A stretch of 42,300 bases of DNA from positions 1 to 42,300 of the forward strand of contig JAKLKQ010000059.1 in the NCBI GenBank assembly GCA_023150555.1, given 5' to 3'. Origin of the DNA: Planctomycetota bacterium. GTDB lineage: Bacteria > Planctomycetota > SZUA-567 > H5-PLA8. Shown here in pieces: positions 8,498 to 17,075 of this stretch; the first letter of the stretch is position 1, and each line of letters begins with the position of its first letter. The notes below the pieces were generated by a model. It was not told the DNA's origin and did not search any database. It saw nothing but the letters and a program-made list of their open reading frames with translations. Position numbers and translations under genes: made by a program.

Positions 8498-10258
8498 ATG
8501 CCCCGTTCCCTCGCACTCTTCCTCGCCTGCGCGCTGCTGGCACCCGCCGCCGCGCGCGCGGCGACCGTCGCGGAACTTGAAGCGAAAGTGAAGACGGCTC
8601 TCGAGTTCGCCGCCAAGGAAGGGCACGTCAAGATCGAGCCCAAGGCGCCCGAGAAGCCCTACGAACCCACCGAGGCCGAACAGAAGCAGGGCTTCGTGGT
8701 CTGGTTCCCGCCGATCCAGGAACGCTTCACCGGCGGCATCCCCGCCGCCGACCATGTGCCCGGCAGCGCGAAACTGACACTGGCCAAAGGCGAGACGGGA
8801 TCGCTGCTCGTCGCCGTATACGCGCTGCGGGACCTGAAGAACCTCAGCCTGCGGCGCAAAACGGAGGAACAGCCCAAGGACGACCGCGAGAACATCGAGA
8901 TTCTCCCGCTGGTGCAGGCGCCAATCTCGACCCGCAAGCGCGTGCGCAACACCGGCAACATGGACGCCGAGCAGGCCAAGCCCGAGTACCGCGTCGAAGG
9001 ATTCTGGCTCGCCGACAGTGGCAGGTTCGATATCCCTAAAGGTGAAGCGCGCGCCTTTCTCTTCCGGGCTTCGGCGGAGGCGAAGACCGAGAAGCTATCT
9101 CTGGCCGAGGGCGACAAGGGCATCGCTGACGTCGAGATCGCCCTTGCGAAGCGCGACTTTACGCTCGTCGACCCCTGGGAGCGCAAGTACGTCTTCGGCG
9201 CGTTCTGTGCAGGCGCGAACTTCACCGAGGCCGAGTTCAAGCAGATGAAGGCGCACGGCATCGAGGCGATCCAGTGGTTCTGGGGCCACCACGCCATGGA
9301 CTTGAAGAAGGAGAACGACAAGCTCGTCGTCGACTTCACCGAACTCGACCGCGTCGTCGATGCCTTCACCAAGGCCGGGATGCGCGGGCCCATCGTGCTC
9401 GCGCTGGGCAACGACTCGGCGGGGCACTACGAGAAGAAGATCTGCCAGCTCTTCGAGCGCCCCATGCAGCCGCAGGTGAAGCGCGACAAGAAGGAAGTGA
9501 AGCTCGCGACGCTCGACGATAAGGTCACCGAGGGCCTCATCGTCGACGGCCTGAAGCAGCTCTTCGCGCACGCCGAGGAGAAGAAGTATCCCGAGATCGT
9601 CGTGATGCCGTACGACGAGCCCACCGAGCGCCTGATGGACGAGCATCGCCGCATGGTGAAGCTCTTCCGCGAGCACTTCCCCAAGGTGCGCCTGTACGGC
9701 TGCACGATGGATGAGTTGAACCTTGCCGAGCAGCTCACCGACACCGACATCCTGGTCAGCAACGGCGACTTCAAGCGCATCCGCGCGCTCACGAAATCGA
9801 AGAAGATGTCGAGCTGGTTCTACGGCGGCGTCACCGGCGCGCAAGGCTACGCCGCCGCGCGCGTGAAGTTCGGCTTCGCCCCCTATTGCTTCGGGCCCGA
9901 CGGCATGTGGTTCTGGTGCTACAACTACGTCCAGGCCGATCCGTACAACGACTTCGACGGCACCATTCCCGACAGCGCGTGGATCCAGGTCTGGCCGCCC
10001 CTTTCCAAGGGCGGGCCCGGCACCGAGTGCATCTCCTTCGAAGGCGTCCGCGCGGCGGTCAACGACCTGCGCTACGGCCTGACCCTCGATGCGCTGCTCG
10101 AGAAGGCCCCCGAGAACGACGAGACCACCAGGATCAAAGGCGAGTTCGCCGTGCTGAAGGCCAACATGGAGGACCGCAAGACCTTCGGCTACAGGCAGGT
10201 CCTGGAAGCGCGCGAGAAGATCGCGGGGTGGATCGGGGCGCTCACGAAGAAAGAGTAA
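8498..10258 (+). CDS. Secreted DUF4091-like putative glycoside hydrolase
   Basis: The 586-residue product has a cleavable signal peptide (MPRSLALFLACALLAPAAAR). Its second half resembles DUF4091-type TIM-barrel proteins of planctomycetes: VVMPYDEPTERL with D373-E374-P375, then SWFYGGVTGAQ, MWFWCYNY and a C-terminal ISFEGVRAAVNDLRYG segment at about 513-527, where family members read FEGxRxGxxDxxY. Activity has not been shown for most of this family, so hydrolase is an inference. The ATG at 8498 is favoured over 8486 because GGAGG lies 5 nt before it. It follows the sulfatase by 68 nt and probably acts on the same extracellular glycan. Confidence 0.7.
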   Translation: MPRSLALFLACALLAPAAARAATVAELEAKVKTALEFAAKEGHVKIEPKAPEKPYEPTEAEQKQGFVVWFPPIQERFTGGIPAADHVPGSAKLTLAKGETGSLLVAVYALRDLKNLSLRRKTEEQPKDDRENIEILPLVQAPISTRKRVRNTGNMDAEQAKPEYRVEGFWLADSGRFDIPKGEARAFLFRASAEAKTEKLSLAEGDKGIADVEIALAKRDFTLVDPWERKYVFGAFCAGANFTEAEFKQMKAHGIEAIQWFWGHHAMDLKKENDKLVVDFTELDRVVDAFTKAGMRGPIVLALGNDSAGHYEKKICQLFERPMQPQVKRDKKEVKLATLDDKVTEGLIVDGLKQLFAHAEEKKYPEIVVMPYDEPTERLMDEHRRMVKLFREHFPKVRLYGCTMDELNLAEQLTDTDILVSNGDFKRIRALTKSKKMSSWFYGGVTGAQGYAAARVKFGFAPYCFGPDGMWFWCYNYVQADPYNDFDGTIPDSAWIQVWPPLSKGGPGTECISFEGVRAAVNDLRYGLTLDALLEKAPENDETTRIKGEFAVLKANMEDRKTFGYRQVLEAREKIAGWIGALTKKE

Positions 10259-10259
10259 T

Positions 10260-10275
10260 GACTCCCCACGGAGTC
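10260..10275 (+). repeat. Hairpin within a CACGGAG-type repeat
   Basis: GACTCC-CCAC-GGAGTC, a 6-bp stem with a four-base loop, starts right after the stop codon of the DUF4091-like gene. It merges into CACGGAGTCACGGGGGCAACG (split here by one base), a forward-oriented degenerate copy of the CACGGAG-type intergenic repeat. It may end the upstream transcript, but no T tract follows. Confidence 0.45.
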
Positions 10276-10343
10276 ACGGGGGCAACGGAGCGAAAATGTT
10301 TCGGCGATATTAAATTCGCTTTGCCGTTCCTCTGCTGAACATG

Positions 10344-10380
10344 CCGTCCTCCGAGTGCTCCGGGCCTCCGTGGTGAAAAT
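10344..10380 (-). repeat. CACGGAG-type intergenic repeat, inverted copy
   Basis: On the minus strand this reads ATTTTCACCACGGAGGCC, CGGAGCACTCGGAGGACGG, an almost canonical member of the CACCACGGAGGCACGGAG repeat class. It faces the forward copy at about 10267-10290 across 55 bp, and the interior contains CAGAGGAACGG, a string also present in the copy at 5777-5811. It ends exactly at the start codon of the CPBP protease. Confidence 0.7.
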
Positions 10381-10920
10381 ATGCGCACGATCCTCCGCCG
10401 CTTCGCCCGCGCCTACGCCACGTGGCCCGGCGCGCGCGGCTGGCTCGAGTCCCTCGGCCTGTTCGCCGCCTTCGCCGCGCTGGCGCTGCCCATCGGCTTT
10501 GCCGGCGGACTGCTGCACTTCGAAGTGACGGATATCGGCGCTGCACGAATCCTGCGCCTGGCCGCGATCGCGTTCTTCTTCCCGGCGCTTTTTGAAGAGA
10601 CACTATTCCGCGTGTTGCCTCTGCCAGGAAAGGACGAACCCTCCGCGCCTGCCTGCTCTTGCGCGTGGTGGGCCTGGGCTGCCGCCTCCTTAATAGCGTT
10701 CGTCGCCATGCACCCCCTCAACGCATGGCTGCTGCGTCCCGCCGCGCGGCTGGTCTTCTACGATCCGGTCTTCCTGGTCTGCACCGCGCTCATGGGCGCG
10801 GCCTGCACCGGTGCGTACGCGCGGACGGGCAGCATCTGGCCGCCCGTCACGCTGCACTGGCTTACCGTGGTGCTGTGGAAGGCCCTCTTCGCCGGGCCGC
10901 CTGGCGTATTCGGGCACTGA
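10381..10920 (+). CDS. CPBP-family intramembrane glutamic-type protease (Abi/CAAX-like)
   Basis: The 179-residue integral membrane protein has the CPBP signature motifs: EETLFR (E72, E73, R77), FVAMH (F107-H111) and a later conserved His159 in TLHW. Hydrophobic stretches at about 24-45, 58-72, 98-112, 128-145 and 155-172 fit four to six membrane helices. It is shorter than many members. The family includes eukaryotic CAAX prenyl proteases and bacterial proteins for membrane-protein processing or bacteriocin immunity; the substrate here is unknown. No Shine-Dalgarno is visible because an intergenic repeat abuts the ATG, so translation may be weak or the start may differ. Confidence 0.8.
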   Translation: MRTILRRFARAYATWPGARGWLESLGLFAAFAALALPIGFAGGLLHFEVTDIGAARILRLAAIAFFFPALFEETLFRVLPLPGKDEPSAPACSCAWWAWAAASLIAFVAMHPLNAWLLRPAARLVFYDPVFLVCTALMGAACTGAYARTGSIWPPVTLHWLTVVLWKALFAGPPGVFGH

Positions 10921-11042
10921 CGCGCCTTCCGGAATTTCCGCTTCATTCGCCGAAGATTTATGTCGGAACAACCGATCTCCCCCATCCGTCAGATCACTAT
11001 GCGGGTGTCCCTCGGCACCCAAATCCCCGCGGGCACCTCCCG

Positions 11043-14000
11043 ATGCACGAAAATGCCGACGGCACGAACAACAGTTTCACGCGCCCTGAACCGGATCTCG
11101 CAAGCCCGCCCGGCATCGAACGCGCCGTCCGCGAACTCGAGGCGCGCCTTCGGGCGATTCGCGGCGAACGCGCCAGACTTCAGCGCGAGCACGCGGAATC
11201 GCGTGAGCGCTTCACCGGCGCGTGCAAGGACGCCCTGCGTTTGGCGCGCGCCGCCGCGGAAACCGAGCGGGCCAGGATCCAGCGCGAAGCAGGGGTGAAG
11301 ACCGCCGCCATCAAGAAGCACGCGCAGGCGCGCCTGGCGCGGGTGGACCGCGCCTTCTCTGCCGAACTGAACCGCACCCGCTCCGAGTTGCACCAGGAGA
11401 CCGAACGGATTGAAAAGGTACTGACCGCCGAGCGCGAGGCGATCCTGCGCGCGAATAATCAGGCCCACGAGGAACTTTCCAGACGCGCGGAGGCCATTGG
11501 CGCGCGCATCGAGGCCCTGCGTACGCTGGCCGGTTCGATCAACCGCGGCGCCGAGGAACTTTCCGCAGAATGCGCGATTCGTCCCTCCGTCGACGCGCCG
11601 CCCGCGGCGCCTCCGCCCTTCCCCGAAGGCCTGGACACGCTCGCCGCGCTGGACGAATGCGCCGCGCGCCTGGACCAGGATTCCGCGCGGCTTCACGCGC
11701 TGCAGCGCAGCCGCTGGACCTTTTTCGCGCGTCGCGGCACGTTCTGGCTGGGCCTGCTGGGGCTCATCGCAGCGCACAGCCTCGCGGCGCTCTTCCGCGA
11801 ACCGCTGGCCGGCGCGCTGCACTTCGGCACGGTTCCTTTCGTGATGGCCGCGTCGGTCTCGCTGGCCGTCACGCTGGCGGCGTGGATCCAACTCGCCGGA
11901 GCCGGGCGCGTGCGGGTGGCGCAAGGTACCGCCGCACTGCGCGGGGGGACGGACGCCGCGTACGACCGCCTCGAGATCGCCGAACTGGAGACGCAGGCCT
12001 GGCTGCAGCGCAGCCACGACGAGCACCTGGAAGCGCGCATCGAGCACGTGCTGGGGGCCGAGCACACCGGCGTGCGTGAACTCGAGGACCGCCGCCGCGA
12101 CGGCAGCCTGGCCCAGGCCGCGCTGCAGGCGCGCTACACCGCATTGCGCGCGCGCATCGGCATGAAGCGCGACGCGGCCGTGCGGGTGCAGGAATCGCTA
12201 GCGCAGGGGGAGGCCGCCCGAACGTCCGCGGTCCACGAGGAAAAGCTGCGCGCGTTGCAGGAAAGCCAGGCCGCCGAACTCGCCGCCATGGAAGCGCAGG
12301 CCAACTCGGCTGTCGCCGCGCAGGAAGGCCGCTGGCGCGCAGAGCTGGACCTCTTCGCCGCTTCGGGCGATCGTGCGCTGTCGGCGCGCGCCGTCGAGCA
12401 CCCGGCGTGGGCTGAAATGGCCGCGAACGGCTACCGCCTGCCGGAAGGGTTTCCCGCACACGCGCCGCTGGGGCGCCTGCACGTGCGGCTGGAGCAGCTG
12501 AAGACCGGCGAGGGCGACGAGCGGCTGCTCTTCAGCGACGATCGCGAAGCCGCGCTTCCGTTCGACCTGGCCTTCCCGCAGCGCGGGCACCTGGTCGTGC
12601 ACGCGCCGCCGGCCTGCCGCGACGCCGCGCTGGCCATGCTTTACGGGACGGTGCTGCGGCTCTTCGCCTGTTTCCCGCCGGGCAAGGCGAAGTTCACCTT
12701 CGTCGACGCCGCGGCGCTGGGCAAGAGCTTCAGCGCGCTGCGGCCGCTGGCCGACCGCGACGAGTCCCTGGTGGGCCCGCGCATCTGGACCGAGCCTTCG
12801 CATATCGAGAAGCGAGTCTCGGAACTGACCGAGCACGTCGAAAAGGTGATCCAGAAGTACCTGCGCGATGCCTACCCCACCATCGCGGAGTACAACCGCG
12901 AGGCCGGCGCGCTGCAGGAAGCCTACCGCTTCCTGGTGGTCAGCGACTTCCCCGCGGGCTTTACCGACCTGGCGATGGAACGCCTCGCGGCGCTGTTCAA
13001 GAGCGGCGCGGCCTGCGGCGTGCATGTGCTGATGCTCCACGACGACCGCCAGCGCCTGCCCGCCGGATTGGACGCCGCGACGCTGAAGCGCGAGGCCGTG
13101 GTGATGCACGCGAAGCCCGGCGGATGGATGCCCGCGCACGGCGACCTGGCGCGCTGGCGCTTCGAGCCCGAGCCCGCCCCGCCGCCGCAGGAGATCCCCA
13201 AGGTCCTCGACGCCGTGGGCCGCCAGGCTCAGGCCGCCGCGCGCGTGGAACTCGACTTCGCGCTCGTCGCGCCGGAGGAGTCGCAGCGCTGGACGCGCAG
13301 CGCGGCGGAGAGTTTCCGCGTGCCGATCGGGCGTTCGGGGCTGGAGCGCACCCAGGAGCTGGAACTCGGCAAGGGCACCGCCCAGCACGCGCTGGTGGCC
13401 GGCCGCACCGGCAGCGGCAAATCCACGCTCTTCCACGTGATGATCTCCTGCGCCGCGCTGTGGTACGGGCCGGACGAGGTCGAGTTCTACCTCATCGACT
13501 TCAAGAAGGGCGTCGAGTTCAAGGCGTACGCGCGGCACCGCCTGCCGCACGCGCGCGTGGTGGCGATGGAGAGCGACCGCGAGTTCGGCCTGAGTGTGCT
13601 GCGGCGCATCGACGCCGAACTGACGCGGCGCGGCGAGCGCTTCCGCGCGGCGGGCGTGCAGGACCTGGCGGGCTTCCGGCGGCGCTGCCCGGACGAACGC
13701 ATGCCGCGCACGCTGCTGATGGTCGACGAGTTCCAGGAGTTCTTCACCGAGGACGACGAGGTCGGCCGCGACGCCGCGCTGCTGCTCGACCGCTTCGTGC
13801 GCCAGGGCCGCGCCTTCGGCATGCACGCGGTGCTCGGCAGCCAGACGCTAAGCGGCGTCTACTCGCTCGCCAAGAGCACCCTCGGCCAGATGGGCGTGCG
13901 CATCGCGCTGCAGTGCAACGAGGCCGACAGCTACCTGATCCTCAGCGAGGACAACGCCGCCGCGCGGCTGCTGGCGCGCCCCGGCGAGGCGATCTACAAC

Positions 14001-15005
14001 GACCAGTCGGGCCTGATCGAAGGCAACAACCCGTTCCAGGTCGTCTGGCTGAACGAAGGCACCCAGGCCGCCTACCTCGAACCGCTCCCGTCGCGCGCCG
14101 AACGCGAGGGCAAGGCGCCCGAGACGCCGGGGATCGTCTTCGAAGGCAACGCCCCCGCCGACCTCGCGAACAACGCCGAACTCTGCGCGCGGCTGGAGGT
14201 TCGTGACACCGAAGGCACCGAAACGCCGCTGTGCCGCGCGTGGCTGGGCGAACCCAACGCGATCAAGGGGCCCACGGCCGTGCATTTCCATTCCGAAGGC
14301 GGCGGCAACCTGCTGATGGTCGGCCCGCGGCGCGACAGCGCGTTTTCGCTCAGCGTCGCCGCGATGCTGAGCCTGGCCGCGGAGTTCCCCGCCGGCGGCG
14401 TGCGTATGGTCTTCCTCAACGGACTGGGCGCGTTCCCCGAAGTGGAGGAGGAACTGGCGCGCGTGCGGGCCGCGCTGCCGCACGAACTCGAGATCGTCAA
14501 CTACGCCGACGTGGGCGCCGCCGTCGAACGCCTGGACGCGCAGCGCGCCGCGCGCCACGCCGGGGAAGAAGCGCCCAACGTGCCGGTCTTCCTCTTTGTC
14601 TTCGGCCTGCAGCGCCTGCGCATGCTGAAGGGCGAGGACGAGTTCAGCTTCTCGAAGTCGGACGCGGCCGCGCCGGGCGAGCGCTTCCTCGAACTGCTGC
14701 GCACCGGACCCGAAGTGCGCATGCACACGGTGCTGTGGTGCGACACGCCGCAGAACCTGACCCGCGCGCTGGGGCGGCGCACGCTGGGCGAGTTCAACGA
14801 CCGCATCCTCTTCCAGCTCAGCGCGGCGGACTCGAGCGAACTGATCGACAGCCCCGCCGCCAACCGGCTGGGACTGTACAACGCGCTGCTGAGTGTCGAA
14901 CGCGACGGCCTGCTGGAAAAGTTCCGCCCCTACGGCCTGCCGGACGCGGGCTTCCTGGAACGCTTTCGCACGCGGTCGCCCGCGCCACGCTCAGTGAAGG
15001 CCTGA
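11043..15005 (+). CDS. FtsK/SpoIIIE-family membrane ATPase with long coiled coils (EccC/EssC-like layout)
   Basis: The protein of about 1320 residues begins with a charged coiled coil (about 20-215), has two membrane helices (233-253 and 262-288), a second coiled coil (about 302-445) and then three FtsK-like modules. The middle module is canonical: Walker A GRTGSGKST at 787-795 and Walker B LLMVDEFQEFF with D895-E896. The first (about 495-680) and third (about 1080-1305) keep the fold pattern but have lost the P loop. One active plus degenerate ATPase domains after two membrane helices recalls type VII secretion EccC/EssC, but no WXG100, EccB, EccD or EccE gene is nearby. The ATG at 11043 is the first sensible start; the open frame upstream overlaps the protease gene. 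Substrate, DNA or protein, is unknown. Confidence 0.85.
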   Translation: MHENADGTNNSFTRPEPDLASPPGIERAVRELEARLRAIRGERARLQREHAESRERFTGACKDALRLARAAAETERARIQREAGVKTAAIKKHAQARLARVDRAFSAELNRTRSELHQETERIEKVLTAEREAILRANNQAHEELSRRAEAIGARIEALRTLAGSINRGAEELSAECAIRPSVDAPPAAPPPFPEGLDTLAALDECAARLDQDSARLHALQRSRWTFFARRGTFWLGLLGLIAAHSLAALFREPLAGALHFGTVPFVMAASVSLAVTLAAWIQLAGAGRVRVAQGTAALRGGTDAAYDRLEIAELETQAWLQRSHDEHLEARIEHVLGAEHTGVRELEDRRRDGSLAQAALQARYTALRARIGMKRDAAVRVQESLAQGEAARTSAVHEEKLRALQESQAAELAAMEAQANSAVAAQEGRWRAELDLFAASGDRALSARAVEHPAWAEMAANGYRLPEGFPAHAPLGRLHVRLEQLKTGEGDERLLFSDDREAALPFDLAFPQRGHLVVHAPPACRDAALAMLYGTVLRLFACFPPGKAKFTFVDAAALGKSFSALRPLADRDESLVGPRIWTEPSHIEKRVSELTEHVEKVIQKYLRDAYPTIAEYNREAGALQEAYRFLVVSDFPAGFTDLAMERLAALFKSGAACGVHVLMLHDDRQRLPAGLDAATLKREAVVMHAKPGGWMPAHGDLARWRFEPEPAPPPQEIPKVLDAVGRQAQAAARVELDFALVAPEESQRWTRSAAESFRVPIGRSGLERTQELELGKGTAQHALVAGRTGSGKSTLFHVMISCAALWYGPDEVEFYLIDFKKGVEFKAYARHRLPHARVVAMESDREFGLSVLRRIDAELTRRGERFRAAGVQDLAGFRRRCPDERMPRTLLMVDEFQEFFTEDDEVGRDAALLLDRFVRQGRAFGMHAVLGSQTLSGVYSLAKSTLGQMGVRIALQCNEADSYLILSEDNAAARLLARPGEAIYNDQSGLIEGNNPFQVVWLNEGTQAAYLEPLPSRAEREGKAPETPGIVFEGNAPADLANNAELCARLEVRDTEGTETPLCRAWLGEPNAIKGPTAVHFHSEGGGNLLMVGPRRDSAFSLSVAAMLSLAAEFPAGGVRMVFLNGLGAFPEVEEELARVRAALPHELEIVNYADVGAAVERLDAQRAARHAGEEAPNVPVFLFVFGLQRLRMLKGEDEFSFSKSDAAAPGERFLELLRTGPEVRMHTVLWCDTPQNLTRALGRRTLGEFNDRILFQLSAADSSELIDSPAANRLGLYNALLSVERDGLLEKFRPYGLPDAGFLERFRTRSPAPRSVKA

Positions 15006-15015
15006 CCGCCAAAGA

Positions 15016-15049
15016 CGATGGATGGCGCCGCGGAGGGCGCCACCCATCG
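15016..15049. terminator. Hairpin between convergent genes
   Basis: CGATGG and CCATCG plus TGGCGCC and GGCGCCA form a stem of 13 pairs with one A-C mismatch and a GCGGAG loop. It lies between the stops of the FtsK-like gene (plus) and the repeat protein gene (minus). It lacks a T tract on either strand but is well placed as a shared transcription or mRNA end. Confidence 0.5.
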
Positions 15050-15081
15050 CCGAACGTCCAGCCTTTCGACCGGCAGCCGGT

Positions 15082-16248
15082 CTACCAATTCCCGGTTAGC
15101 AGGTTGATGATCGTCTGGACCCAAACGTTCCTCGGCTCGCCGCGCAGTTCGCTGTAGTGGCCATGGTCCAGCGTGTCGCGGATCTCGCGGTTGGTGCGGT
15201 CCGTGCGCGGCACGTTGCGGTCGTCGGTCACCTTCTGCTGGTACGCGACCGTCAGCGCGGCGCCGGCCGCCTGCGCGCCGCCGATGCCTTCCGACCCGGT
15301 CATCTGCGTGCCCAGAGCCGTGGTGGCGACCTCCGCCGCCATGTCCTTGTTCCACTCGCCCTGGCTTTCGCGCGCGGGCGGGGTGCGCGTCGGCGCGCTG
15401 GGCGGCGTTCCACCGTTCGTGCCGGTGTTCGGCGGCGTGGTGGTGCCCATGTTGGGCGGCGTGCTCGTGCCGGTGTTCGGCGGCGTGGTGGTGCCTGTGT
15501 TGGGCGGCGTGCTCGTGCCGGTGTTCGGCGGCGTGGTGGTGCCCGTGTTCGGCGGCGTGCTCGTACCGTTGTTGGGCGGCATGCGCGTACCGGTGCTCGG
15601 AGGTGTGCCGGCGTTCGGCGGCAAACCCGTGCCGCTGGCCGGTCCCGGATTGGCCATGGCGACGCTCGGCGCGCTGCTGGGTTGCGCGGCCGCATCACGC
15701 GCCCGGTCCCGAGCCTCCCACTCCTTCTCCTTCTCGATCTGCTCGTCGAGGTGGCGCGCCTGTTCTTCTTCGTGCTCGGCGGTGTCCTCCCACATTTTGC
15801 GGTCTTCCGGCGAGCTCGCTTCCTTGGCCCACTTCCGCGCGCGCTCGGCCAGTTCCCGCCACTGTGCGGCCTGGTGCCGCATCTTGTCGATGTGCTGCTG
15901 CCGGGTCATGCGCGGCTGCGCGGGTTCAGGCGGGGGCGCGGGTTCTGGCGCCTTGCTGACCAGGGCCACGTTGTTGCCGCCGTCGATCTCGTAGACGGTG
16001 CCGTTGACGGAGATCCGGTCCGGACCGGGATTGGCTTCCGGGATGTACATGGGGGCCTCGGGCGCCGGCGACGAGGGGAAGCTGTGCGCGAAGATGAACC
16101 CGCCGTCGAAGCCGTGGTGCCTGTTTTCGTGGTCGCAGCGTTCCTCATGGTGTTCCCGAGGCCGTTCGCGCTTCTCCTTCTTTTGCCGGGCGGACGCCGG
16201 CAGGGCGGTCAGCGCCAGCAGCAGAGTGGTTGCGATATAGGGTTTCAT
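15082..16248 (-). CDS. Secreted protein with Pro-Asn-Thr-Gly tandem repeats
   Basis: The product of about 388 residues starts with a signal peptide (MKPYIATTLLLALTALPASA) and continues with a Lys/Arg/His-rich stretch. A charged helical region follows (about 125-190, for example RKWAKEASSPEDRKMW), then eight copies of an eight-residue unit of the type PPNTGTST/PPNTGTTT at about 213-277, and a C-terminal domain with no motif I recognise. AAAGGAG lies 9 nt before the chosen ATG; the open frame extends further but overlaps the next gene. The repeat looks like a flexible wall- or envelope-spanning linker. It is downstream of a second small secreted protein on the same strand. Function unknown. Confidence 0.75.
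   Translation of the reverse strand: MKPYIATTLLLALTALPASARQKKEKRERPREHHEERCDHENRHHGFDGGFIFAHSFPSSPAPEAPMYIPEANPGPDRISVNGTVYEIDGGNNVALVSKAPEPAPPPEPAQPRMTRQQHIDKMRHQAAQWRELAERARKWAKEASSPEDRKMWEDTAEHEEEQARHLDEQIEKEKEWEARDRARDAAAQPSSAPSVAMANPGPASGTGLPPNAGTPPSTGTRMPPNNGTSTPPNTGTTTPPNTGTSTPPNTGTTTPPNTGTSTPPNMGTTTPPNTGTNGGTPPSAPTRTPPARESQGEWNKDMAAEVATTALGTQMTGSEGIGGAQAAGAALTVAYQQKVTDDRNVPRTDRTNREIRDTLDHGHYSELRGEPRNVWVQTIINLLTGNW
15419..15610 (-). repeat. 24-bp coding tandem repeat (8 units)
   Basis: Eight consecutive 24-bp units encode PPNTGT(S/T)T-like octapeptides. Units alternate between ends GGCGTGGTG and GGCGTGCTC on the plus strand, giving a 48-bp higher-order period. Three units (starting 15419, 15467 and 15515) are identical, a sign of recent duplication or homogenisation. 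Confidence 0.9.
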
Positions 16249-16280
16249 GGTCGTACGCTCCTTTTTTTGAATAGCCCGGT

Positions 16281-16712
16281 TCAGAACCGGAAGCCGATGC
16301 CCACGTTCGGACCGGAATCCCGCTCGTTCGGGTCCTTCGCCTTGCGAATGTCGTTGGCCTGCTTCTTGAGGTCCTTCATCAGGTCCTTGTCGGAGATGGC
16401 CTTGCCGCCGGCGTCCTTCTGGAAGCGCGCGCCCTGGACGGTGGTGCCGTACGGACGCGGATCGACGCAGACGATCGCGTTCTCGGAGACGACCCAGGTG
16501 TAGCCTTCCCAGCGCAGGAAGCGCGCGCCGTCGCGGTTCGGGCTTTCGTTGCCGAACGAAAGCATCTTCTGCTTGTCGAAGATCCAGCTCTTGTCGCTCT
16601 CGAAGACCGGCTTCACCGCGCCGTCCTGAGCCTGCGCGTGAACGCCCGCGAAAAGGCCGGCCGCCGCGCACAGGGTCGCCAGCAACGGAGTGAGGGGCAT
16701 GCGCTTCTGCAT
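16281..16712 (-). CDS. Small secreted protein of unknown function
   Basis: The 143-residue product has a signal peptide (MQKRMPLTPLLATLCAAAGL) with likely cleavage after HAQA. The mature part contains FESDKSWIFDKQ and WEGYTWVVSENAIVCVD, a Lys/Asp-rich helical segment, and ends PNVGIGFRF. A terminal aromatic residue of this kind is reminiscent of outer-membrane proteins, but the protein is too short for a typical barrel, so that remains a weak hint. AAGGAGG precedes the ATG. It lies 32 nt upstream of the Pro-Asn-Thr-Gly repeat protein and is probably cotranscribed. I do not recognise the family. Confidence 0.72.
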   Translation of the reverse strand: MQKRMPLTPLLATLCAAAGLFAGVHAQAQDGAVKPVFESDKSWIFDKQKMLSFGNESPNRDGARFLRWEGYTWVVSENAIVCVDPRPYGTTVQGARFQKDAGGKAISDKDLMKDLKKQANDIRKAKDPNERDSGPNVGIGFRF

Positions 16713-17075
16713 CGTTTCCTCCTTGGCCTTGATAGGCCGCTTGGATCTGAGTTCATTTCCCATGAACTCGCTTCGGCATTGGGACAGGAGCGACTCGCGT
16801 GCCAATGCGGAGGACCACCTGTGCGGGGGCGCGGCCTTTCAACGCGGCGCGCGCGGCGTAGGGCGAGCAAACAGGTGTTCGGCCGGTGTTTCTCGATCGA
16901 ACACAAACCCTGCCGCTCGAGCGGTGGAGACGGCGCACGCACGCATTGCGCGTGTGCAGCGCGCGGATAGCCCCGTCCAACGCGCCCTTGCCGCTCCCGC
17001 GCCAAGGCCTACGATGAAACCTGCCGCAACCGGCTGCCGCCGCTCACACGGTCGCGCCCATAAAGGAGCCGCTCG
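16713..17075. other. Divergent intergenic region, 363 bp
   Basis: The region separates the small secreted protein (minus) from the cupin (plus). GC-rich frames cross it but none has family resemblance or a ribosome site. A hairpin at 16935-16957 (GCACGC and GCGTGTGC arms around CGCATTGCG) is the only structure I noticed. It ends with AAAGGAG, the cupin ribosome site. Promoters for both genes should lie here, but I cannot place them. Confidence 0.5.

Noticed and set aside
10659..11042. Long upstream extension of the FtsK-like frame
   Set aside because: It overlaps the CPBP protease gene in another frame, lacks a ribosome site and has Arg/His-rich shadow composition.
15419..15610. CRISPR array
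   Set aside because: Units are contiguous 24-bp coding repeats without spacers, in frame with a secreted protein, and no cas gene is present.
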